A DNA stretch of 43,601 nt from JAJTHB01 sp033763775. GTDB lineage: Bacteria; Pseudomonadota; Alphaproteobacteria; Rickettsiales; SXRF01. The stretch is from positions 1 to 43,601 of the forward strand of contig JANRJW010000002.1 of assembly GCA_033763775.1 (NCBI GenBank), in the 5' to 3' direction. Positions 37,573 to 43,601 of the stretch are shown here, piece after piece; position 1 is the first letter of the stretch, and each line of letters starts with the position of its first letter. The position numbers and the translations under genes are program-made. Below the pieces are notes generated by a model. It did no database searches. It was not told where the DNA came from and saw nothing but the letters and a program-made list of their open reading frames with translations.

Positions 37573-39033
37573 TCACTCGGCCGGTTGTGTGGCAGCTGCG
37601 CCTGCGGCGCTATCTGCTGTGGGTTCAATGGTATCAAGATTTAGTGCGCCAACGGCGCGAATCAAATCAACGCGGGAGGTCAGCAGCGCCAGGCGTGTGG
37701 TCAGGTGGCTCTGCAGCGCGCCGCGATAGGATGACTGGGCGTTCAGCACATCTAAAATGGTGCCAAGCCCTTCCTTGTAGCGCCCAAGCGTGACATCGCG
37801 CAGCTGGGTGGCGCTTGCCAGCTGATCCCAGCTGATTTCCCAGTTTTTCTTGGCGTTTTCATAGTTATGCCACGCGCTCCAAACTTCCTGCTCGACGCCA
37901 AGCTCTGTGGCTTTCAGGCTTTCCTGCTGCGAGAGAATGCCGGTTTCGGCGATGCGTGTGTTGTAGGTCTGGGTAAAGCCGGTGAAGATCGGGATGCTGA
38001 CGCTGATACCGATGCTCTGGCTGCGCGAGGCATCGTCGCTGAAGACTTTGACCGTATCGTAGCCCATGCCGGCTGTGGCGCTGATGGTGGCGAGGTTGCT
38101 GCGCTTGGTGCGCTTTAGCGCAATTTCGGCCGCTTTCAGCGAGGCGCGGCTGCCCTTCAGATCCGTGCGTTCATTTTTCGCCACATCGATGAGCCGCTGC
38201 ACATTGCCGCCAAACGGATCGCTGGTCAGGTTGCTGTCATCAATTTCCGCCACGCCCAGCGCCGCATCCACCGGCATGCCCAGCAGCCGTGCTACCGAGC
38301 CGCGAGTAATGGCAAGATTATTTTCTGCCTGCTGCAGCGATAGCTGCGATTGCGAATAGGCAACGGTGGCCTGCAACTTATCGGCCAGCGGCACCAGCCC
38401 AAGCTGATGGCGCAGCTCTGCCGCTTCAAAACTCTGTTTGGCAAAAAGGTTGCTGGCGGTGGCGACCTCAACCGCATTTTGCGCCGTAAGCAGGCTGTAA
38501 TAGCTGCGGATGGCGCCAGCAATCGCGCTTTGCAGCGTGGTGTCGTAAGAAAGACCGGCGGCGGTGAGCGATAGCTCTGCCGCTTCAATGCCAAGTTCGC
38601 GCTGGCCGAAGTCATACAGCGTCATGCTGGCAGAAATACTGCCATCCGAATCACCGCTGATGCTGTTTTTGCCATCGGCAGCGCGTGAAAAATTCCGCGA
38701 ACGGCTGCGGCTCCAGCCAGAACTGATGGTTGGCAGATAGGCAGAATAGCTTGAGGCGTATGTATCGGCGCTGTTCATCAGCGAAAGAAATGCTGTTTTG
38801 GTATCAGGGTTGTAACATAGCGAGAGATTAACCAGCTGCGTGAGTGTCAGCGCGGTTTTATCTTCCGGCATGGGCGGGCAAATCTCCGGCTTCAGGCGCG
38901 TGCCGTAGATGGCTACCTTTTCGCGGCCGCCAAACGGGTCTTCCAGCCAGGGTAGTGTCTGTGCTGCGGCCGGCGTTAAACCAGCCGAAAGCAAGGCGGC
39001 GAACCAGACTGGTATGAAGCAAATTCTTTTCAT
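37573..39033 (-). CDS. tolC: TolC-family outer membrane efflux protein
   Basis: An outer-membrane channel-tunnel of 486 residues. The signal peptide covers about residues 1-25 (FAALLSAGLTPAAAQ). Two repeats of the outer-membrane-factor fold follow: first LTQLVNLSLCYNPDTKTAFL with PTISSGWSRSRSRNFSRAAD, second LKGSRASLKAAEIALKRTKR with SIGISVSIPIFTGFTQTYNT and GRYKEGLGTILDVLNAQSSY. It is the first gene of the tolC-macA-ATPase-permease operon. The C-terminal tail is Ala/Thr-rich. Confidence 0.92.
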   Translation of the reverse strand: MKRICFIPVWFAALLSAGLTPAAAQTLPWLEDPFGGREKVAIYGTRLKPEICPPMPEDKTALTLTQLVNLSLCYNPDTKTAFLSLMNSADTYASSYSAYLPTISSGWSRSRSRNFSRAADGKNSISGDSDGSISASMTLYDFGQRELGIEAAELSLTAAGLSYDTTLQSAIAGAIRSYYSLLTAQNAVEVATASNLFAKQSFEAAELRHQLGLVPLADKLQATVAYSQSQLSLQQAENNLAITRGSVARLLGMPVDAALGVAEIDDSNLTSDPFGGNVQRLIDVAKNERTDLKGSRASLKAAEIALKRTKRSNLATISATAGMGYDTVKVFSDDASRSQSIGISVSIPIFTGFTQTYNTRIAETGILSQQESLKATELGVEQEVWSAWHNYENAKKNWEISWDQLASATQLRDVTLGRYKEGLGTILDVLNAQSSYRGALQSHLTTRLALLTSRVDLIRAVGALNLDTIEPTADSAAGAAATQPAE

Positions 39034-39256
39034 GGTTTGCTAAGTTTACTCATGTCTGCTTAAGGTTTCGTTAGATTTGAACTTGCTGTGGAAATATGAA
39101 CCAATGGTTAATATCATTGTTATACAGCACCTTACATGCTGGCTGAGTTAATGGATGGTTAAACGATTGATTTGGTGAAGCATTGCCTGCAATGCATCAC
39201 GAAATACTGGACGATTTTTGAGTAATCAGAGAATATACATGTTCAAATTGTAGTGG

Positions 39257-39544
39257 ATGGTGATGCGATTTTTTTATCTGATTCTTGCCATAGGCGCGCT
39301 TTTGATGCTGCTTCATGGCCTGTTTCCAGACGCTGTGCTGCCCAGAGACGCCCATCTGCATATTCTTTTTTCGGTGCTGCTGCTTGCGCTGGTGGGCAGC
39401 GGCATCACCCTGCAGCGCACGCACGCAAAAGAAAATATTCGTAACGCCGGCATCTGGCTCGCAATCATTGCCGGGCTGATGCTGCTGTATCAATTGCTTG
39501 CCAATCCCGTGGGATCAGATAGCGTGGGCGGTGATTTTTTTTAA
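39257..39544 (+). CDS. Small membrane protein, 95 aa
   Basis: Three hydrophobic segments (about 4-23, 38-52 and 69-84) in a 95-residue protein; no known motif. Related alphaproteobacterial small membrane proteins sometimes stand before aspartic-protease-like genes, but none is here. The start may be ATG 39257 or ATG 39263. The rnd ribosome-binding site lies directly after the stop, suggesting one operon. The 223 bases upstream, up to tolC, hold the promoters of both units and no gene. Confidence 0.65.
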   Translation: MVMRFFYLILAIGALLMLLHGLFPDAVLPRDAHLHILFSVLLLALVGSGITLQRTHAKENIRNAGIWLAIIAGLMLLYQLLANPVGSDSVGGDFF

Positions 39545-39555
39545 GGAGATAAACG

Positions 39556-40170
39556 ATGCCACATACCGTGCATCAGGGCGATCTGCCGGCTGATGTTGTT
39601 TTAAGCGGCGATATCGCGGTGGATACCGAGGCGATGGGGCTGAACAACAAGCGCGACCGTTTGTGTCTGGTGCAGCTGTCGGATGGCAGCGGCAGCGCGC
39701 ATATTGTCCAGTTTTCGCGCGGCCAGTATCAGGCGCCGAATCTTGTGAAGCTGCTTGCGGATCCTGCGCGCGTTAAAATTTTTCATTTTGCCCGCTTTGA
39801 TCTGTCCATCATGAAAGAATATCTGGGTGTGCGTATCAGTCCGGTTTATTGCACACGCACGGCCTCGCGTCTGGCGCGCACCTACACCGATAAGCACGGC
39901 TACAAGGACATCTGCAAAGAGCTGCTGGGGGTGGAAATTTCCAAACAGCAGCAAAGCTCTGACTGGGGATCGGCCACGCTCACGCAGGAGCAGATCGACT
40001 ATGCGGCGAGCGATGTGCTTCATCTTCACAAACTACGCGATAAACTGACAGCGATGATCGAACGGGAGGGACGGCGCGAGCTGCTGGATGCCTGCCTGAA
40101 TTTCCTGCCATATCGCGCAGAGCTTGATCTTGCTGGCTGGGAACATGATGATCTCTTCGCCCATAGTTGA
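39556..40170 (+). CDS. rnd: Ribonuclease D, short form
   Basis: A 3'-5' exoribonuclease of the DEDDy family. Exo I is IAVDTEAMGLNN with the Asp and Glu, Exo II is FHFARFDLSIM, and Exo III is DYAASDVLHLHKL with the Tyr and Asp. At 204 residues it has only the exonuclease domain and lacks the HRDC domains of E. coli RNase D, which is normal in this class. An AAGGAG 11 bases before the ATG is a strong ribosome-binding site. Likely role: trimming of stable RNA 3' ends. Confidence 0.92.
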   Translation: MPHTVHQGDLPADVVLSGDIAVDTEAMGLNNKRDRLCLVQLSDGSGSAHIVQFSRGQYQAPNLVKLLADPARVKIFHFARFDLSIMKEYLGVRISPVYCTRTASRLARTYTDKHGYKDICKELLGVEISKQQQSSDWGSATLTQEQIDYAASDVLHLHKLRDKLTAMIEREGRRELLDACLNFLPYRAELDLAGWEHDDLFAHS

Positions 40171-40195
40171 CATTATCGTCTTTTTACGATAAGTT

Positions 40196-40522
40196 ATGGC
40201 ATGGGTTGTTGAGGTTCTAAACAATACGGTTAGCTCTGAGATCAAAGCATTGCCTGAAGATATGCAGGCAAAATTTTTAAGAATCTCGGATCTTATTGTC
40301 AGCTTTGGCATCCAGTCTTTGAAAGAGCCGTATGTCAAACATCTCGAAGGTAAGGTTTGGGAAATGCGCTTGAAGGGTAAAGACGGTATTGCAAGGGCGT
40401 TGTATGTTGCTGTGACAGGTAAACGCATTGTTGTCTTGAGAGTATTTGTAAAGAAAACACAAAAAACGCCGCGCGATGAAATTAAACTCGCGCAAATTCG
40501 CATGAAAGAGCTGGGGGCATGA
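40196..40522 (+). CDS. HigB/Gp49-like (RelE superfamily) toxin
   Basis: A 108-residue toxin of the phage-derived Gp49/HigB type, expected to cut mRNA on the ribosome. Motifs: SEIKALPEDMQAKFLRISDL, VKHLEGKVWEMRLKGKDGIA with the conserved aromatic-E-x-R strand, and RIVVLRVFVKKTQKTPRDEI. It precedes and overlaps the antitoxin gene by four bases, the usual toxin-first order for HigBA. The pair sits between rnd and kdsD and is somewhat AT-richer at its start. Confidence 0.85.
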   Translation: MAWVVEVLNNTVSSEIKALPEDMQAKFLRISDLIVSFGIQSLKEPYVKHLEGKVWEMRLKGKDGIARALYVAVTGKRIVVLRVFVKKTQKTPRDEIKLAQIRMKELGA

Positions 40523-40800
40523 CCATATCTTACGAAAAGCTGAAAAAAGAGTTGCTTACCAACCCGAAGGTCAAGGCGGAGTATGATAAGCTGGCGGCTG
40601 AATTTGAACTGGCAGAAGAGCTAATCAAGGCGCGTAGCCGTGCGAAGCTCTCGCAGGCGCAGGTGGCGCGGCGCATGGGCACAACACAATCGGTGGTGGC
40701 AAAGCTTGAAAGCGGGCGCAGCAAGCCCTCGCTTCGAAGCCTGGAGCGTTACGCGCAGGCGATTGGTGCGCGCATTCGTATTAAGTTGGTAACTGCGTGA
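40519..40800 (+). CDS. HigA-like antitoxin with XRE helix-turn-helix
   Basis: A 93-residue antitoxin partner of the preceding toxin. The N-terminal part (KLKKELLTNPKVKAEYDKLA) is common in this antitoxin type, and the HTH covers about residues 36-90 (SQAQVARRMGTTQSVVAKLE, SGRSKPSLRSLERYAQAIGA). It should repress its own operon by binding upstream of 40196. Its stop overlaps the kdsD GTG start by four bases. Confidence 0.88.
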   Translation: MTISYEKLKKELLTNPKVKAEYDKLAAEFELAEELIKARSRAKLSQAQVARRMGTTQSVVAKLESGRSKPSLRSLERYAQAIGARIRIKLVTA

Positions 40801-41774
40801 AAACTCAATTTACACACGCGCCAGAAGCAAACGACATCGCCCATGGGCGTGCGGTGCTCGCGCGCGAGATAGAGGGGCTGGAGGCGCTGTCCGCGGCGCT
40901 GGGGGATGATTTCGCGCGTGCGGTGGCGCGGCTTTCAGCCATTCGCGGCCGGGTGATTGTGACCGGCATGGGAAAAAGCGGCCACGTGGCGCGTAAAATT
41001 GCGGCCACCATGGCTTCGACCGGCACGCCCGCGCATTTTGTGCATCCCGGTGAGGCGAGCCACGGCGATCTTGGTATGATTACCAAAGACGATGCGGTGC
41101 TGGCGCTTTCCAACTCCGGCGAAACCAGCGAGCTGTCCGACATCATCGCCTACTGCAAGCGTTTTGCCATTCCACTTGTTGCGATGGTGCGCCGGCAAAG
41201 CTCGATGCTGGTGGAGGCGGCAGATATTGCCATGGTGCTGCCGGAAATTCCTGAGGCTTCGCCGGTGAATGCGCCGACAACTTCGACCACCATGATGCTG
41301 GCGCTGGGGGATGCGATTGCGGTGGCGCTGCTCGAGCGCAAAGGCTTCACGCGCGAGGATTTTTCAACTTATCACCCGGGCGGCAAGCTGGGCAAAGCCT
41401 TCATCCGTGTGCGTGACATTATGCATGGCGGCGATGAACTGCCGCTGATTGCCCACCATGCCAATATGCAGGAAGCGCTGCTGGCCATGACCGCGAAACG
41501 TTTTGGCTGTGTAGGCGTGGTGAATGAGGATGGGCTGCTTACAGGCGTGGTGACGGATGGTGATTTGCGTCGTCATATGGCGCCAGACCTGCTTGCGGCG
41601 CGCGTGGTGGATGTGATGACGCCATCGCCGCTTTCGATTCGCCCGCAGGCGCTGGCGGCCGAAGCGCTTGGCATCATGAACCAGCGCGCTATCACCAGCT
41701 TGTTTGTGGTCGAAGAAGCAAAGCCTGTAGGTATTGTGCATATTCATGATTGCCTGCGTGCGGGTGTGGCATGA
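40797..41774 (+). CDS. kdsD: Arabinose-5-phosphate isomerase (KpsF/GutQ family)
   Basis: KdsD converts ribulose 5-phosphate to arabinose 5-phosphate, the first step towards Kdo. An SIS domain (about 35-170) has VIVTGMGKSGHVARKIAATM and FVHPGEASHGDLGMITKDDA with LALSNSGETSELSDI. Two CBS domains follow (about 205-325; VRDIMHGGDELPLIAHHANM, RVVDVMTPSPLSIRPQALAA). The GTG at 40797 overlaps the antitoxin stop as GTGA. It supplies KdsA, encoded about 28 kb away. Confidence 0.95.
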   Translation: MKTQFTHAPEANDIAHGRAVLAREIEGLEALSAALGDDFARAVARLSAIRGRVIVTGMGKSGHVARKIAATMASTGTPAHFVHPGEASHGDLGMITKDDAVLALSNSGETSELSDIIAYCKRFAIPLVAMVRRQSSMLVEAADIAMVLPEIPEASPVNAPTTSTTMMLALGDAIAVALLERKGFTREDFSTYHPGGKLGKAFIRVRDIMHGGDELPLIAHHANMQEALLAMTAKRFGCVGVVNEDGLLTGVVTDGDLRRHMAPDLLAARVVDVMTPSPLSIRPQALAAEALGIMNQRAITSLFVVEEAKPVGIVHIHDCLRAGVA

Positions 41775-42370
41775 GGGTGCGGGGCATTACTGGATCGGTG
41801 GCTCGCTACACGCGGCTGGTGGTGCTCAGCCGAAAATTGCTATGGGCGATGATTGCGCTGATGATTGGCGTGGTCATCTGGACAGCCACAGGCAAGGAAG
41901 AAAGCGCGGGATCGCGCTTGGTTTTCAGTAATGTGAAAATCAATGAGAACTTAGAAAATGAAATGATCAACCCTCACTATCAGGGGCTGGATGCCAAAAA
42001 CAAACCCTACACGGTGATAGCCGATAAAGCGGTGCAGAAAGATAAAGACCTTGTCGTGCTGCATAACATCCGCGCGGATATGCAGCAGGATAAGGGTGCT
42101 TGGCTTGCACTGAATGCTGGCAGCGGCGAACTGAATATCACTACCCAGAAACTCTGGCTAATGGACGGGGTGAATATGTTTTACGAGGGCGGCTATGAAA
42201 TGCAGACCAGCAAGGCCTTTATTGACATCAGCGCCGGCACTGCCTACGGTGAAGATCCGGTGACGGGGCAGGGGCCGCTTGGTACACTCAAAGCGAAAGG
42301 TTTTGATGTGTCTGGCCGCGGTGAGGTCATCCGGTTTAAAGGATCGGTCAAACTTAAAATATATCGATGA
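41771..42370 (+). CDS. lptC: LPS export protein LptC
   Basis: LptC links the LptB2FG transporter to the periplasmic LptA bridge. The protein has 199 residues with one N-terminal membrane anchor (about 20-42; LVVLSRKLLWAMIALMIGVV) and a beta-jellyroll domain: INPHYQGLDAKNKPYTVIAD, LHNIRADMQQDKGAWLALNA, EMQTSKAFIDISAGTAYGED and GFDVSGRGEVIRFKGSVKL. The ATG at 41771 overlaps the kdsD stop as ATGA. The lptA ATG follows the stop by four bases. Confidence 0.92.
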   Translation: MRVRGITGSVARYTRLVVLSRKLLWAMIALMIGVVIWTATGKEESAGSRLVFSNVKINENLENEMINPHYQGLDAKNKPYTVIADKAVQKDKDLVVLHNIRADMQQDKGAWLALNAGSGELNITTQKLWLMDGVNMFYEGGYEMQTSKAFIDISAGTAYGEDPVTGQGPLGTLKAKGFDVSGRGEVIRFKGSVKLKIYR

Positions 42371-42374
42371 TGCT

Positions 42375-42977
42375 ATGATGGTTCGCTGGTTGTGCTTGGC
42401 AGCTTCGCTGCTGGTTTTTTCTGATGTTGCGGTTGCGGCGCTGCCCAAACCCGGTAAGCATGATACGAAAAAACCAATTGAGATTAATGCCGATACGCTC
42501 GAGGTTTTTCAGCAGGAAAATCGCGCAGTATTCACCGGCAACGTGGTGGCGATTCAAGGCGCTGTGCGCCTGAAATCTGACCGCATGAATGTGTTTTATG
42601 CGCAAGCAGACGCTCAGCCAGCGAATGAAAAATCAAAAGATAAAACCCCGTCTCAGGGCGCGATTGATCGCATTGAGGTGACGGGCAATGTGTTCCTTTC
42701 CACGCCGCAGGAAACCGCCAGCGGTACCGAGGGGGAGTATAACGTGAAGGCCGAGGAGGTTCGTCTGAACGGCAATGTGGTGCTTACGCGTGAAAAAAAT
42801 GTGCTGAAGGGCGATAAGCTGGTCTATAGCTTTGCCACCGGTAAAAGCCAGCTCACGGCAGGTGGCATAGCGCAGAATGGCAAGAAAGAGCGCGTTCGTG
42901 CATTGTTTATGCCTCAGCAGAACCAGCCGCAAACGCAGCCGCAAACCCAACCTCAAACCCAGCAGAATCAGCCCTGA
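42375..42977 (+). CDS. lptA: LPS transport protein LptA
   Basis: LptA forms the periplasmic bridge for LPS. It has about 200 residues: a signal peptide (WLCLAASLLVFSDVAVAA), then an OstA/LptA domain (about 30-170; IEINADTLEVFQQENRAVFT, VVAIQGAVRLKSDRMNVFYA, VFLSTPQETASGTEGEYNVK). The C-terminus is a Gln/Pro/Thr-rich repeat tail. I chose the ATG at 42375; one codon later is also possible. It is followed by lptB with overlapping stop and start. Confidence 0.92.
   Translation: MMVRWLCLAASLLVFSDVAVAALPKPGKHDTKKPIEINADTLEVFQQENRAVFTGNVVAIQGAVRLKSDRMNVFYAQADAQPANEKSKDKTPSQGAIDRIEVTGNVFLSTPQETASGTEGEYNVKAEEVRLNGNVVLTREKNVLKGDKLVYSFATGKSQLTAGGIAQNGKKERVRALFMPQQNQPQTQPQTQPQTQQNQP
42921..42974 (+). 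repeat. Short tandem repeat encoding the LptA tail
   Basis: Variants of CCGCAAACGCAG (about 12 bases per unit) encode NQPQTQPQTQPQTQQNQP at the end of LptA. Slippage here could change the tail length. The tail follows the structured domain, so changes should be tolerated. Confidence 0.65.
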
Positions 42978-43601
42978 TGATGCCCGCCAAGCATATTCCG
43001 CCGCAGCTTATTGAAACGCAGTCTGGTTTGCATGTGGAGCGTATTGGCAAGCGCTATGGCGGTCGGCCAGTGGTGCGCGATGTGTCGCTGAAACTTCGCC
43101 GCGGCGAGGCGGTGGGGCTTCTTGGGCCCAATGGCGCGGGTAAAACCACCAGCTTTTATATGATCACCGGCCTGATTCAGCCAGATGTTGGTAATATCAT
43201 TCTCGATGGTGAGGATATTACGCGGCTTCCCATGTATCGCCGCGCACGGATGGGCATTGGCTATCTGCCGCAGGAGGCCTCTATTTTCCGCGGGCTGACG
43301 GTGGAGCAGAACATCATGTCAGTGCTTGAAGTCTCTGAATCAGAGCCGCAGCGCCGCCACCTGCTGCTCGAAGAGTTGCTGGCTGAGTTTTCTATTACCC
43401 ATCTGGCGCATTCGCCTGCGGTGGCGCTCTCAGGCGGTGAGCGGCGGCGGGTGGAGATTGCCCGCGCACTGGCCAGCCGCCCTTCGTTTGTGTTGCTCGA
43501 TGAGCCGCTGGCGGGGATTGACCCCATCGCCATTGCCGATGTGCGCGATATTGTGTCCAAACTCAAAAACCGTGGCATCGGCGTCCTCATCACCGACCAT
43601 A
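42977..43601 (+). CDS. lptB: LPS export ABC ATPase LptB, cut by window edge
   Basis: The ATPase of the LptB2FG transporter, running off the right edge after 208 codons. Walker A is GPNGAGKTT, Q-loop YLPQEASIFRGLTVEQN, signature LSGGERRRVEIARALAS, Walker B FVLLDEPLAGIDP and H-loop LITDH, all typical of LptB. The ATG at 42977 shares its A with the lptA stop (TGATG). About 30-45 C-terminal residues are missing. Confidence 0.96.
   Translation, partial: MMPAKHIPPQLIETQSGLHVERIGKRYGGRPVVRDVSLKLRRGEAVGLLGPNGAGKTTSFYMITGLIQPDVGNIILDGEDITRLPMYRRARMGIGYLPQEASIFRGLTVEQNIMSVLEVSESEPQRRHLLLEELLAEFSITHLAHSPAVALSGGERRRVEIARALASRPSFVLLDEPLAGIDPIAIADVRDIVSKLKNRGIGVLITDH

Overview
The window is a piece of an alphaproteobacterial chromosome. 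The evidence is the gene order around tpiA, secG, pyrG, kdsA, eno, ftsB, pdhABC and lpd, together with an FzlA-like protein, COQ9, an NDUFA9-like epimerase, and the rnd, kdsD, lptC, lptA, lptB string. The order within the class cannot be fixed from these bases. The cell is Gram-negative with Kdo-containing lipopolysaccharide, respires with ubiquinone and makes its own tryptophan. Short dispersed repeats are dense, both between genes and in frame inside genes.

Layout. 1-1330: the 3' third of a 23S rRNA and a 5S rRNA, followed by repeats and a relic of a second 5S 3' end. 1764-3430: an unknown gene, a hicB/hicA toxin-antitoxin pair with a frameshifted toxin, and a CPBP-type membrane protease. 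3483-8900 (minus): trpD, trpG, trpE and a PpiD/SurA-type chaperone; a GIY-YIG nuclease gene bracketed by inverted repeats sits between trpG and trpE. 8987-23783 (plus): tpiA, secG, pyrG, an ORF6N-domain gene, kdsA, two unknown minus-strand genes, a GT-C glycosyltransferase, eno, ftsB, pdhA, a tiny lipoprotein gene, pdhB, pdhC, a zinc-ribbon membrane protein, two SnoaL-like secreted proteins and lpd. 23909-29622: a prepilin-like protein, then on the minus strand coq9, a PAS-HisKA protein without an ATPase domain, grxC, queG, an fzlA-like gene and an NDUFA9-family gene. 29640-32408: an AT-richer accessory patch with a GMC oxidoreductase pair and a Cys-rich secreted protein. 32409-39033 (minus): a second GT-C glycosyltransferase carrying four in-frame repeat insertions, and a tolC-macA-ABC-permease efflux operon. 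39257-43601 (plus): a small membrane protein, rnd, a HigB/HigA-type toxin-antitoxin pair, kdsD, lptC, lptA and the start of lptB, which is cut by the window edge.

The genes cover lower glycolysis (tpiA, eno) feeding pyruvate dehydrogenase (pdhABC, lpd), Kdo synthesis (kdsA, kdsD) and LPS export (lptC, lptA, lptB), the first steps of tryptophan synthesis, envelope assembly (secG, ppiD, ftsB, fzlA) and efflux.

The most unusual content is the repeat layer. (1) A 348-bp unit at 5159-5506 consists of a GIY-YIG nuclease gene between inverted copies of a palindrome whose relative is inserted in frame in queG. (2) Several unrelated repeat types are inserted in frame in lpd, queG and, four times, in one glycosyltransferase. 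(3) An 81-bp array at 26528-26608 is built from 9-bp units in opposed orientation and abuts the grxC stop codon; 8-bp arrays begin at the eno and tpiA stop codons.
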